From CAWBQO01 sp963790965 (GTDB lineage: Bacteria > Bacteroidota > Rhodothermia > Rhodothermales > DASSAV01), in NCBI GenBank assembly GCA_963790965.1, contig CAWBQO010000002.1, forward strand, positions 372,001 through 436,000: a stretch of DNA of 64,000 bases, written 5' to 3'. A program made the position numbers and the translations under genes. Positions within the stretch are counted from its first letter, which is position 1, and each line of letters opens with the position of its first letter. Under the pieces are notes generated by a model. It was not told where the DNA came from. It did not search any database and worked only from the letters and a program-made list of their open reading frames with translations. Of the stretch, positions 17,267-25,202 are shown one piece after another.

Positions 17267-17410
17267 ATGTTCGCAAAAACCCTCATCGCTTTCGGTGCCT
17301 ACGCCCTGGCCGGTGTCATGCTCATGGCGTGGCGGCGCAACCATCATGGGCTTTCCCTCGCTCCCGTGGATTCGGGCGCAGACGAAAGCACCTTCCCCCT
17401 GTTCATTTAG
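17267..17410 (+). CDS. Very small membrane peptide (possible)
   Basis: An open frame of 47 residues: MFAKTLIAFGAYALAGVMLMAW is a clean membrane helix, followed by a short polar tail (RRNHHGLSLAPVDSGADEST). It lies 26 bases before the next small frame. No ribosome binding site is visible, so coding is uncertain. Function unknown. Confidence 0.35.
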   Translation: MFAKTLIAFGAYALAGVMLMAWRRNHHGLSLAPVDSGADESTFPLFI

Positions 17411-17436
17411 GCGAAAGCCGCTCCCGCGTGACGCGA

Positions 17437-17697
17437 ATGAAAGATCCTGCCCTCAAGGAATCGATGGTTGCTGGAGACGGCGGAAACTACGCGCCGGCTT
17501 CGTCCGTGCCATTTCTGTCCCTCCAGGTTCCCTCTGTGGAACGTCTGCTTCAGCTCGAGGACCGCGTGGCAGAGAAGCAAGAGCAGCTCGCCCGGGCGGT
17601 GGCGTTCTTGCACGAAGCGGCTTTTCTCGCCCGCTATCACCAGCCCTCGCTCGAACGTTCCATCCGCGCCTTCTTGAACGGCATGGAAGCGCGCTGA
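17437..17697 (+). CDS. Small helical protein of unknown function
   Basis: An 86-residue protein from ATG 17437 (GTG 17428 is also in frame). The second half is a strong amphipathic helix (VERLLQLEDRVAEKQEQLARAVAFLHEAAFLARY) with heptad spacing, suggesting a short coiled coil. Third-position G+C in this stretch matches neighbouring genes, which supports coding. No domain family is recognised, and no clear Shine-Dalgarno sequence precedes it. Confidence 0.5.
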   Translation: MKDPALKESMVAGDGGNYAPASSVPFLSLQVPSVERLLQLEDRVAEKQEQLARAVAFLHEAAFLARYHQPSLERSIRAFLNGMEAR

Positions 17698-17776
17698 ACA
17701 GAAGCTTAAAAAGCACGTCCCGAAAGCCCGAATCAATCTTGATTTCCCAGGGCGGTTGATCCCGGCCAGATCGCGT

Positions 17777-18745
17777 CTACAGGTCGGCGTGCTCTTGAAT
17801 AAAGGTCAGCGCCCGGGTCTCGGACCACCATTCACCCTTTCCATCCGCCGTCACGAACCCGCAGTGGCCACCGTGAGCGGGCGTCTCCAGGAAAAGATAA
17901 TCCGACGAGCTTGCCTCTTCAACCGGATAACAGGTGGGCGGCAAGAACGGATCGTCCTGCGCGTTGATGACGAGCGTCGGCACGCGAATCTGCGACAGGT
18001 ATCCCTTGGCGCTGCTCTTCCGCCAGTAATCCAGCGCGCCGTCGAAGCCGTGTAGCGGCGCGGTGTAGCGCTCGTCGAAGTCGTGGAATCCCCGCAGCAC
18101 TTCGTAACCCGTCGCGTCGACGAGATCGGGGAACTGCACGGCTTTGTCGCGAACCTTCTCCCCGAGCGATCTCAGGAAGCGCTGCATATAGAAATAGTTG
18201 CGTCGCCGCATCATTTCCTCAGCACCCGCCTCCAGGTCCACCGGCGTCGATATGGCCACTGCCCCGGTGACCCGTCCGGCGGCATTCACACCCATTTCGC
18301 CGAGCAGCTTGAGGGTCACGTTGCCGCCGAGGCTGAAGCCCACGAGCGCCACTTCTGAGTAGCCGCCGTCGAGCGCGCGCTCGACGAGGCCGAGCAGGTC
18401 CGCCGTGTCTCCGCTGTGATAGAACCGCGGGAGCCGGTTCATTTCCCCGCTACAACCGCGATAGTTCCAGCAGAGCGCGTCCCAGCCTCGCCGGTTGAAG
18501 GCCCGCGCCATCCCGCGCATATACGGCCGCCCCGCGTTACCCTCCAGCCCATGCGAAACGATACCGAGCCTGCCGCTCCCCACGCGCGACCAGTCGAGGT
18601 CCAGAAAATCGCCGTCCTCGGTATCCACCCGCTCGCGCTCAAACTGCACGTCCGGCACTCGCCTGAATGAAGAGGCGACCGTGTTCACGTCGGCGCTGCG
18701 AAAAGGCAGCGGCGCGCGGTATGTTGACGCTAAAATTACCGGCAT
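17777..18745 (-). CDS. Alpha/beta hydrolase, YheT family
   Basis: A 322-residue hydrolase of the YheT/ABHD1-3 family. The start is typical (YRAPLPFRSADVNTV), followed by IVSHGLEGNAGRPYMRGMARAFNRRGWDALCWNYRGCSGEMNR. The catalytic triad is visible: nucleophile serine in GFSLGGN (about residue 143), aspartate in INAQDDPFLP (about 267) and histidine in HGGHCGF (about 296). No signal peptide is present. The natural substrate of the family is not established; it is often annotated as an esterase. It is followed on the plus side by pdxH, also on the minus strand and ending 18 bases before this start, so the two may form a unit with pdxH upstream. Confidence 0.88.
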   Translation of the reverse strand: MPVILASTYRAPLPFRSADVNTVASSFRRVPDVQFERERVDTEDGDFLDLDWSRVGSGRLGIVSHGLEGNAGRPYMRGMARAFNRRGWDALCWNYRGCSGEMNRLPRFYHSGDTADLLGLVERALDGGYSEVALVGFSLGGNVTLKLLGEMGVNAAGRVTGAVAISTPVDLEAGAEEMMRRRNYFYMQRFLRSLGEKVRDKAVQFPDLVDATGYEVLRGFHDFDERYTAPLHGFDGALDYWRKSSAKGYLSQIRVPTLVINAQDDPFLPPTCYPVEEASSSDYLFLETPAHGGHCGFVTADGKGEWWSETRALTFIQEHADL

Positions 18746-18763
18746 TGCATGAACCAGCCTCTT

Positions 18764-19408
18764 TTACGGCGAGAGGCGCTCCACTGCCCACACTCCACCC
18801 GCGCCCATTCGGTACCGGAACCGGTCGTGCAGGCGGCTCTGCCGACCCTGCCAAAATTCGTACTGCTCCGGCACAACGCGGTAACCTCCCCAGAAATCCG
18901 GGCGGGGCACATCCATGCCGGCGAACCGCGCTTCAACATCCTTCATGCGCTCCTCGAGCCACGCGCGGCTCTCGATCACCTGGCTCTGCGCCGATGCCCA
19001 GGCGCCGAGCCGGCTACCAAGCGGCCGACTCTTGAAGTACGCATCGGACTCTTCATCAGCCACGCGCGAAACACGCCCTTCGATACGCACCTGCCGCTCG
19101 TGCCGGTCCCACCAGAAGACCAGCGCTGCGCGAGGATTAGCCTCCAGCTCTTGTCCTTTGTGGCTCAGATAATTGGTATAGAACGTATAACCGCGCTCAT
19201 CGAAGTCCTTCAACAGCACAACACGCGCGGAGGGCCTGCCATCCGGCGTTGCCGTGGCGAGCGTCATGGCCGTGGGGTCCAGCGGCCGATCCGAGACCGC
19301 ATCATGGTACCACTGCTCGAACTGGCGCAGCGGGTCGTCTGCCACTTCGGGCCGGTCAAGACCGCCCTGCGTATACTCCCGCCGAATGCCGGCTGCGTCT
19401 GAAGCCAT
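18764..19408 (-). CDS. pdxH: Pyridoxamine 5'-phosphate oxidase
   Basis: An FMN enzyme that oxidises pyridoxamine or pyridoxine 5'-phosphate to pyridoxal 5'-phosphate, the last step of B6 salvage. The 214-residue length is standard. Diagnostic segments are ARVVLLKDFDERGYTFYTNYLSHKGQELEANP (FMN and substrate site, about residues 61-92), the AWASAQSQVIESR segment, and the C-terminal signature FWGGYRVVPEQYEFWQGRQSRLHDRFRY. It is encoded upstream of the YheT-like hydrolase on the same strand with an 18-base gap, and 39 bases downstream of the thioredoxin fusion gene. Confidence 0.95.
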   Translation of the reverse strand: MASDAAGIRREYTQGGLDRPEVADDPLRQFEQWYHDAVSDRPLDPTAMTLATATPDGRPSARVVLLKDFDERGYTFYTNYLSHKGQELEANPRAALVFWWDRHERQVRIEGRVSRVADEESDAYFKSRPLGSRLGAWASAQSQVIESRAWLEERMKDVEARFAGMDVPRPDFWGGYRVVPEQYEFWQGRQSRLHDRFRYRMGAGGVWAVERLSP

Positions 19409-19447
19409 GTCGTACTGCCCTGTAATCGTTATTTCGAAAAGGCCGCC

Positions 19448-20614
19448 CTACAAACCGGCATCGCGGAGTGCTCCGATAAGCACCTCTTCCGGGTGCATGC
19501 CCTCGAACTCGTGCTGAACGATGCCCTCTCGATCAATGATGACTGTACGCGGAATCCCGCCGACGCGGTAAGCGAGGCTGACCGCGTTGTCGGCGTCGAG
19601 CAGCACCGGGAACGTGTAACCAAGCTCCTCGATGTAGGAGCGAACATCTTCTTCCTGCTCACCCACCGAGACCGCCAGCACCTCCAACCCGTCAGCGGCG
19701 TGCTCCCGGTAGATGCGCTCGATCATCGGCATCTCTACCCTGCAGGGGCCGCACCACGTCGCCCAGAAATTGACAAGCACGACCTTTCCCTGCAGCGCGG
19801 CAAGGTTCACGTCGCCGCCGTCGAGGGAGGCGAGGGTGAAATCGGGAGCAGCCCGCCGCGCGGGATCCTCCGCTGCGTCTACAAGCGCATCCGGAGCAAA
19901 CCGAACAGCATCCGACGGCGTCTTGAAAGTAAACAGGTCGTCGCTGATTTGAGGGCCAACTTCGGCTTCACTAAATACTGTGGTTTCCTTGACATGCACC
20001 GAGCCGCCGAACGGTGAACTCGCGAGGAAGGAGCGAGTCACATCCTGACGAATGAGACGATCGCGGGCGTCTACCCAGATCGTTTTGGCGGCCGAATCAG
20101 CGCCGGCATCCGTCGGGCGCGGCTCATAGGCAATGCTGATGACGGTGGTCGGAACAGCCTGCCCGTTGATCTGAAGCACTTCCTCTCCATCGATCGTCGC
20201 CGCAACCACCCGGTCCGCGATGCCGCCGTATTCTTTGACGAGATCAGGTACCGCCGCGCCAAAATCCTCGGGTCGGAACGGTCCGCTCGCCGCCGCAAAG
20301 CGCTGCAAATGCGGCATGTACACCCACGTCGAATCTCCGTTTGACACGACTTGAAGCTCCATCGTCGGGCTGACTACCTCCACCCGGAGCTTGTTGACCG
20401 GTTTAACGGCCAGCAGCAGGTTCATGTCCATCTGCTGCATCTCGCCCTGCAGGTTCATCTCGAGCGCCGTCGTCATTTCAAACCGGTAGGCTTCGAGCGC
20501 CTGGTACGTCCGGGCCACTTCGCCGAGCACCGCGCGCGCGTCCTGCGCCGAAGCGTCCGCAGCGCCGGATACTCCCACGAGCACCAGCGCGGCCCCTATA
20601 ATTGTCCTCTTCAT
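19448..20614 (-). CDS. LolA-like/DUF2092 domain fused to a TlpA-type thioredoxin
   Basis: A periplasmic protein of 388 residues from ATG 20614 (MKRTIIGAALVLVGVSGAADASAQ is the signal peptide; the frame extends 11 codons further but without one). Residues 25-240 form an outer-membrane-lipoprotein-sorting-like beta fold (LEAYRFEMTTALEMNLQGEMQ, LRVEVVSPTMELQVVSNGDSTWVYMPH). Residues 255-388 are a TlpA/ResA thioredoxin with WCGPC at 287-291 and the cis-proline in GGIPRT at about 355. The thioredoxin half probably reduces disulfides in extracytoplasmic proteins; the function of the N-terminal half is unknown. Its start is 128 bases from the divergent PLP-enzyme gene. Confidence 0.85.
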   Translation of the reverse strand: MKRTIIGAALVLVGVSGAADASAQDARAVLGEVARTYQALEAYRFEMTTALEMNLQGEMQQMDMNLLLAVKPVNKLRVEVVSPTMELQVVSNGDSTWVYMPHLQRFAAASGPFRPEDFGAAVPDLVKEYGGIADRVVAATIDGEEVLQINGQAVPTTVISIAYEPRPTDAGADSAAKTIWVDARDRLIRQDVTRSFLASSPFGGSVHVKETTVFSEAEVGPQISDDLFTFKTPSDAVRFAPDALVDAAEDPARRAAPDFTLASLDGGDVNLAALQGKVVLVNFWATWCGPCRVEMPMIERIYREHAADGLEVLAVSVGEQEEDVRSYIEELGYTFPVLLDADNAVSLAYRVGGIPRTVIIDREGIVQHEFEGMHPEEVLIGALRDAGL

Positions 20615-20742
20615 GCACCTCTCCATCGTTCGTTTCCATTTCGGCACCGGCTTGGACGCTCAGGGCACCCCCGGGATCCGCTCCGCACCGAGCGCTAAGC
20701 GCCGGCGTTGTCGTACATTCCTTCTTTTTCCCCGCCCGCCTC

Positions 20743-21868
20743 ATGCCCCACATCGAAACCCGGCTCGCCCACGCAGGATGCGCACCCGACCCGCTCACCG
20801 GAGCCGTTGTCTCGCCGCTGCACTTCTCCACCACGTTTGAGCGCGCCGCAGACGGCTCCTTCCCGTCCGGCTATATCTACAGCCGGATCGGCAATCCGAC
20901 GCGCGACGACCTCGAAGGCGTGCTCGCGGACATGGAAGGCGGGGCTGTCGGCGTGACGTTCGCCTCGGGCATGGCCGCCTCCGCCGCCGTCTTCCAGGCG
21001 CTCCGGCCCGGCGATCACGTGCTTCTGGCAGACGACACCTACTACGGCGTCCGCCGCCTGCTCACAACGATCATGGCCGATTGGGGCCTTGCGTCCACCC
21101 TCGTCGACCTCTCCAACGCGCACGCCGTTGAGGCAGCGTTTCGTCCGGAGACGCGCCTCGTCTGGGCGGAAACGCCGTCCAACCCTATGCTCAAGATCAC
21201 GGATCTGGAGCATCTCGCCGGAGCAGACGCACAAGCACGGCGCGCTGCTGGCCGTGGACAACACGTGGGCTACGCCGCTGCTTCAGAAACCCTTCGAGCT
21301 CGGTGCGGACATCGCCGTCCACTCCCTCACAAAGTACATCGCGGGCCACTCCGATGTCCTCGGCGGGGCCGTCATTTGCCGCGCGAACGATGACGTTTCG
21401 GAAAGAATCCGCGCCGTTCAGACGATGGGAGGCGGCTGTCTCGATCCGTTCAGCGCCTGGCTGACGCTGCGCGGCGTCCGGTCGCTGTCGGCCCGTCTGC
21501 CTGTTCAATGCGCCTCCGCAATGGCGGTCGCCAAGTTCTTGCAGGGACACTCCTCCATCACCAGGGTGCATTATCCCGGGCTGGCGGCGCATCCCGGGCA
21601 TGCCGTCGCCGCGCGGCAGATGCGCCTGTTCGGCGGAATGCTCTCGTTCGAAATCGTTGGTGGCCGCGACGAAGCGCTCGCCTTCGCCGCACGCCTTCGC
21701 GTGTTCACCCGCGCAACGAGCCTCGGCGGCACCGAGAGCCTCGTCGAGCACCGCGCCAGCGTCGAAGCGCCCTCGGCGACTCCCGAGTCGCTGCTTCGCC
21801 TCTCCATCGGCCTGGAACACCCCGACGATCTCGTCGAAGACCTCCGCCGCGCGCTCGATAAGCCGTGA
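20743..21868 (+). pseudogene. Cystathionine gamma-synthase/lyase-type PLP enzyme, frameshifted
   Basis: The frame starts MPHIETRLAHAGCAPDPLTGAVVSPLHFSTTFERAADGSFPSGYIYSRIGNPTRDDLEG, typical of the Cys/Met metabolism PLP family, and includes FASGMAAS and ETPSNPMLKITDLEHLA. Near 21220-21230 the frame shifts by one base. The protein continues as HKHGALLAVDNTWATPLLQKPFELGADIAVHSLTKYIAGHSD (PLP lysine in SLTKYIAGHSD), with TSLGGTESLVEH and a stop at 21868. With the shift repaired it would be about 374 residues, the normal length. The family cannot be separated into gamma-synthase, gamma-lyase or beta-lyase by eye. Both halves are well preserved, so a sequencing error is as likely as a recent mutation. 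Confidence 0.8.
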
Positions 21869-21986
21869 AAGTTTTCCGCAAACCAGGGCCGTCGTTCCGC
21901 TCCACAAGGCCGCGGTTTGCCTATTTTGTGGGTAACCTTGTTCGGCTCGGCCGGGACCCCGGCGAGCGGTAGTAACCCTTTTCCCA

Positions 21987-22838
21987 ATGAGACTCCCCTT
22001 TGCCCTTGCCCGCCGCTTTGTTGCCGGCGAGACCCTTTCCGAAGCGCTCCCGGTCGTCCGTGACCTCAACCGGCGCGGCATGCCGGTTGCCCTCGACATG
22101 CTCGGCGAATACGTCAGCGACCGGCACGTGGCCGAGGCCGCGCGTGAGGCGTACATCTCGCTCGTTCGCACCGTCTCCGACGAGAAGATCGACGCGAACA
22201 TCTCCATCAAACTCTCCATGATGGGGCAAAAGATCGATGCGGACTTCTGCCTCGACAACCTTCAGAAGCTTCTGACGGTGGCCAAGGAGCGCAACGTATT
22301 TGTCCGGCTCGACATGGAAGGGAGCGACATAACGCAGTCAACGATTTCTCTCTTCGAGCACGTCTTTCCGGCTTTCCCCGAGCACGTCGGCATCGTCCTG
22401 CAGGCCTACCTCCACCGCACCGACGGCGACGTGCAGAAGATGTGCGATCTCGGCGCAAAGGTGCGTATCTGCAAAGGGGCCTACAAAGAGCCGCCTCAGA
22501 TCGCATATCAGACGATGAGCGAGATCCGCCCCCGCTACATCGATTACATGAAGCGCCTGATTTTGCAAGCAGGCTTCCCCGGCATCGCCACCCACGACCC
22601 GCTCCTGATCGAGGCTACAAAGACCTTCGCGCGCGAGAACGGAATCGGCGCGGAGCGCTTCGAGTTTCAGATGCTGTACGGCATCCGGCCCGAGCTTCAG
22701 GAACGCATCGTGAAGGAAGGCTACAACATGCGCATTTACGTGCCTTACGGCACGGAGTGGGTTCCCTATTTCAGCCGCCGACTGCGCGAGCGCAAGGAAA
22801 ACGTCTGGTTCGTAGCCAAAAACCTGCTTCTGAAATAG
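21987..22838 (+). CDS. Proline dehydrogenase, monofunctional
   Basis: This FAD enzyme oxidises proline to pyrroline-5-carboxylate and passes electrons to the quinone pool. The 283 residues match the Bacillus-type monofunctional enzyme from FVAGETLSEAL onward. Family motifs are visible: DMLGEYV, ISIKLSMMG, VFVRLDMEGSD, VGIVLQAYLHRT, KVRICKGAYKEP, IATHDPLLI, FEFQMLYGIRPE and MRIYVPYGTEW. The N-terminus is about 20 residues shorter than in Bacillus PutB, and I see no in-frame upstream extension that restores it. A linked pyrroline-5-carboxylate dehydrogenase is not present in the window. The gene converges with the HIRAN gene, with nine bases between the stops. Confidence 0.9.
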   Translation: MRLPFALARRFVAGETLSEALPVVRDLNRRGMPVALDMLGEYVSDRHVAEAAREAYISLVRTVSDEKIDANISIKLSMMGQKIDADFCLDNLQKLLTVAKERNVFVRLDMEGSDITQSTISLFEHVFPAFPEHVGIVLQAYLHRTDGDVQKMCDLGAKVRICKGAYKEPPQIAYQTMSEIRPRYIDYMKRLILQAGFPGIATHDPLLIEATKTFARENGIGAERFEFQMLYGIRPELQERIVKEGYNMRIYVPYGTEWVPYFSRRLRERKENVWFVAKNLLLK

Positions 22839-22847
22839 GCACGCCGG

Positions 22848-23348
22848 TCAGATTTGCCGGGGCAAATTACCCCAGAGATCCATCCGAAGGCAGCGATACG
22901 GCCATTCCTCGGATCTGACCTCGTGCAGGACCGCCGCCACGGGCGTGCCGGCGTCCATGAGTGCCGCAATGACCTTGTTGTCCTGCCGCGGCACGTAGGC
23001 GAGCTTGACGCCCTGCAAGGTCAGCACTTTGATGGCGCGGCGGTCATAGGGGTTGCCCGGCTCCCGCCGCAAGACGAGCTGCTCAAAAGGAAAGAGAAAA
23101 GCCACGACCTCCGGCTTTCCGTCGCAATAAGCCATCCCGTTCACTCCGGTGCGAAGAAGGCGCGTGGGCACGAGCCGCCGCGACTGCGGAGGCGGGATGC
23201 GCGGCGGCTGCGCGTCCGCTCACAGCCCGGCTGCCGGAGCAGGCGGCGGATAAGCGGCCGAAGTGGCGGCGGTAGAGGCATTCGGCACCACGAGACCGGA
23301 AAAGGCCGGTGCAAGGCCAAAGAGCTTTAGAAGCGAACGTCTGTCCAT
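22848..23348 (-). pseudogene. Tat-signal HIRAN-domain protein with an in-frame TGA
   Basis: From ATG 23348 the frame reads MDRRSLLKLFGLAPAFSGLV, a twin-arginine signal peptide, then a proline-rich linker ending PPPAPAAGL. It meets TGA at 23220-23222 (codon 43). In the same frame it continues AQPPRIPPPQSRRLVPTRLLRTGVNGMAYCDG and then a HIRAN domain: LVLRREPGNPYDRRAIKVLTLQGVKLAYVPRQDNKVIAALMDAG. A shorter protein of 107 residues could start at GTG 23171, without the signal. HIRAN domains bind DNA 3' ends in helicases; small Tat-exported versions occur in Bacteroidota-type genomes with unknown function. Loss of the signal by a single stop, or a base error, are the two readings. Confidence 0.65.
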
Positions 23349-23535
23349 GGGGTTAAGGTTTTGCGTGTATGATACGCAAGCCGCACGGGCCGAATGGACA
23401 CTTCTTGTCTCACGCCGAGATTCCGCCCCAACGCCCCGACCGTAGACGTATCTTCCCCGATATGTTTACGCCATCGACATATCCCGAAAACATGTCGATG
23501 AAACCGCCCTTTCGAGTACATATCCGCTCGCGCGC

Positions 23536-23805
23536 TCAGGCGCAATGGGTCGGATCGTCGGGATCGAGGTAGCACGCATCTCCGCCCACCGAACGCGCCT
23601 GCCGCAGCTCACGTTCAAGTTCGGACAGGAACGCCCGGATGCGCTCCGGGTCATCATACACAGCGTCTCCTTCCTTGATAGACGGGAGGCGCGAAGCCGG
23701 CGGCTCCTCGGTGACGACCACTTCATGGCTCACCGCCATGCTCTCGAGCCGTTCTTGAAGGGCATCGGCGGCCGGACTGTCACCGCGGCGAAAAAGCGTC
23801 AGCAT
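23536..23805 (-). CDS. Glutaredoxin-like protein without active-site cysteines
   Basis: An 89-residue protein. MLTLFRRGDSPAADALQERLESMAVSHEVVVTEEP has the beta-alpha-beta pattern of a small glutaredoxin, and RLPSIKEGDAVYDDPERIRAFLSELERELR matches the cis-proline region (LPSI) and the last helix. Where glutaredoxins have CPxC, this protein has DSPAAD, so the redox centre is missing. Its two cysteines lie near the C-terminus (GGDACYLDPDDPTHCA). It may have a binding role or be a diverged family; I cannot assign a function. It is read away from the UDG gene, with one of the MITE-like elements between them. Confidence 0.55.
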   Translation of the reverse strand: MLTLFRRGDSPAADALQERLESMAVSHEVVVTEEPPASRLPSIKEGDAVYDDPERIRAFLSELERELRQARSVGGDACYLDPDDPTHCA

Positions 23806-23836
23806 ATAGTGCGCTTTGGGTAAAAGAGGCTTCTTA

Positions 23837-24008
23837 TGAGGCTATTGATTTCCTGTCGATGGAACGCATCGCACGTATTCGGGACAAAGTACGAGACTGG
23901 AATGCTGTCTAACACCCCCCTTGTATCCCCTTCAAGGGGATGTTGCGGTGGTGCTTTGGTCCATTTCGCCAGCTACAAACAACGCGTTATACGATCGCAA
24001 CAGCCTCT
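23837..24008 (-). mobile_element. MITE-like element, copy A (172 bp)
   Basis: One of four related intergenic elements. Ends are GAGGCTATTGA at 23838-23848 and GCAACAGCCTC at 23997-24007, an imperfect inverted repeat. The core contains the 17-base palindrome ATCCCCTTCAAGGGGAT and the conserved TGTTAGAC (complement). No reading frame. It lies in the divergent region between the glutaredoxin-like gene and the UDG gene. Orientation is assigned relative to copies C and D. Confidence 0.75.
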
Positions 24009-24079
24009 TAGACGCGCCTTCGGAACCGGTGAGTTCCCCCACCGGTCTTCCACAAAGTTAACGGAACCCCGCTCGACTC

Positions 24080-24757
24080 GTGCCTCTAAAATCGCTACAG
24101 ACCATACTCGAGCAACACGTCTTTGACGCGCCCTCTTCGCCCACGCTCTTCAATCCTTACCGCGACCGCGTCGACAGTCTCGATCTTCCCGATGCTCCGC
24201 ACATTCGCCGCTGCAATCTGATCGAGTACGTGGCTTCTTACGCGCAGAAGCCGCGCGTGCTGCTCCTTGCTGAAGCCCCCGGCCCGCGAGGTTGCCGTTT
24301 CTCAGGCGTGCCTTTCACCAGCGAAGCGCAGCTCGAAGATCCGGCCTTTCCCCTGCACGGCCGCCCCTCCAGCCTCGCCGAAACCCCCTATACGGAGTAT
24401 AGCGGAAGCATCTTCTGGCGCGTTGCCCGGCCCTACTGGCCCGCGTTCTTCGTCTGGAATACGGTCCCCTTGCACCCGCATAAAGCCGGCGCGCCGCTAT
24501 CCGTGCGCAACCCGACGCGGCGCGAAGTGCAGGCCTGGGGCAGCCTTCTCTCTGCCATGCTCGGCGTGCTCCGGCCTACCCTCACCCTCGCCGTCGGACG
24601 CAAGGCGGAATATGCCCTGCAGCGACTCGGCCACGAAGCCACCTACATCCGGCATCCATCGCAGGGCGGCGCGAGGGCGTTCGAAAATGGAATGAGCGCG
24701 GCCTTTGGCCAAACGCCGGGCACCATTGCGGCGGAGCTTCATGAAGGAGACGGGTGA
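24080..24757 (+). CDS. Uracil-DNA glycosylase superfamily protein
   Basis: A 225-residue protein from GTG 24080. It has the two hallmark UDG loops: VLLLAEAPGPRGCRFSGVPFTSE (about residues 60-82, water-activating loop of the GEAPG type) and HPSQGG (about 193-198, the minor-groove intercalation loop). FFVWNTVPLHPH lies between them, as in other members. The four iron-sulfur cysteines of family 4 enzymes are not present (only two cysteines), so it belongs to another branch of the superfamily. It should remove uracil or related lesions from DNA in base excision repair. The start is uncertain because no strong ribosome binding site precedes it. Confidence 0.8.
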   Translation: MPLKSLQTILEQHVFDAPSSPTLFNPYRDRVDSLDLPDAPHIRRCNLIEYVASYAQKPRVLLLAEAPGPRGCRFSGVPFTSEAQLEDPAFPLHGRPSSLAETPYTEYSGSIFWRVARPYWPAFFVWNTVPLHPHKAGAPLSVRNPTRREVQAWGSLLSAMLGVLRPTLTLAVGRKAEYALQRLGHEATYIRHPSQGGARAFENGMSAAFGQTPGTIAAELHEGDG

Positions 24758-25202
24758 GATCGGCCGCAATGGCGGGCGGGTGGTCTCTCCTGAGCCGCGA
24801 CAGCGGCGCCTGGTCCACATCGCCGTGCCCGTGAGCCATTACCTTACGTTGATTCTGGATTGCGCCGCCACGGGATACGCAGCGCTGAATCTCACCGGCG
24901 ACCCGCACCATATTCCAGAGACAGGGTGCATCCACAAGGCTGATTCTCATAAAGCATCCGCCAAGAAGCCATAATTTCCATTCGGCAACGAGCAACCTAC
25001 GGCACAGGTTGTCTATGTCCCCAGTCTGCAGGGCAAGATGAGGCAGCGAGTCCGTCACCCTGCGAATTCTTGTGGCTTCTCCTGACCTTCCGTCTTTCTG
25101 CTTTGTTCAACCGTTTGCCAATCCGGCGGTTAAATGACGGGCCGTGGCGCGCCTATCGCCGACAAAGCCCCTGCCAGGCCAACTCTCATCTAAACGGACT
25201 CC
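24758..25202. other. Intergenic region between UDG and rarA
   Basis: About 445 bases. A plus-strand frame from ATG 24741 (77 codons, overlapping the UDG end) and several minus-strand frames are open, but none resembles a protein family. I see no repeat or strong hairpin here. Confidence 0.35.

Noticed and set aside
24741..24974. 77-codon frame overlapping the UDG stop
   Set aside because: Composition and sequence are unlike a protein family; the ATG has no clear ribosome binding site.
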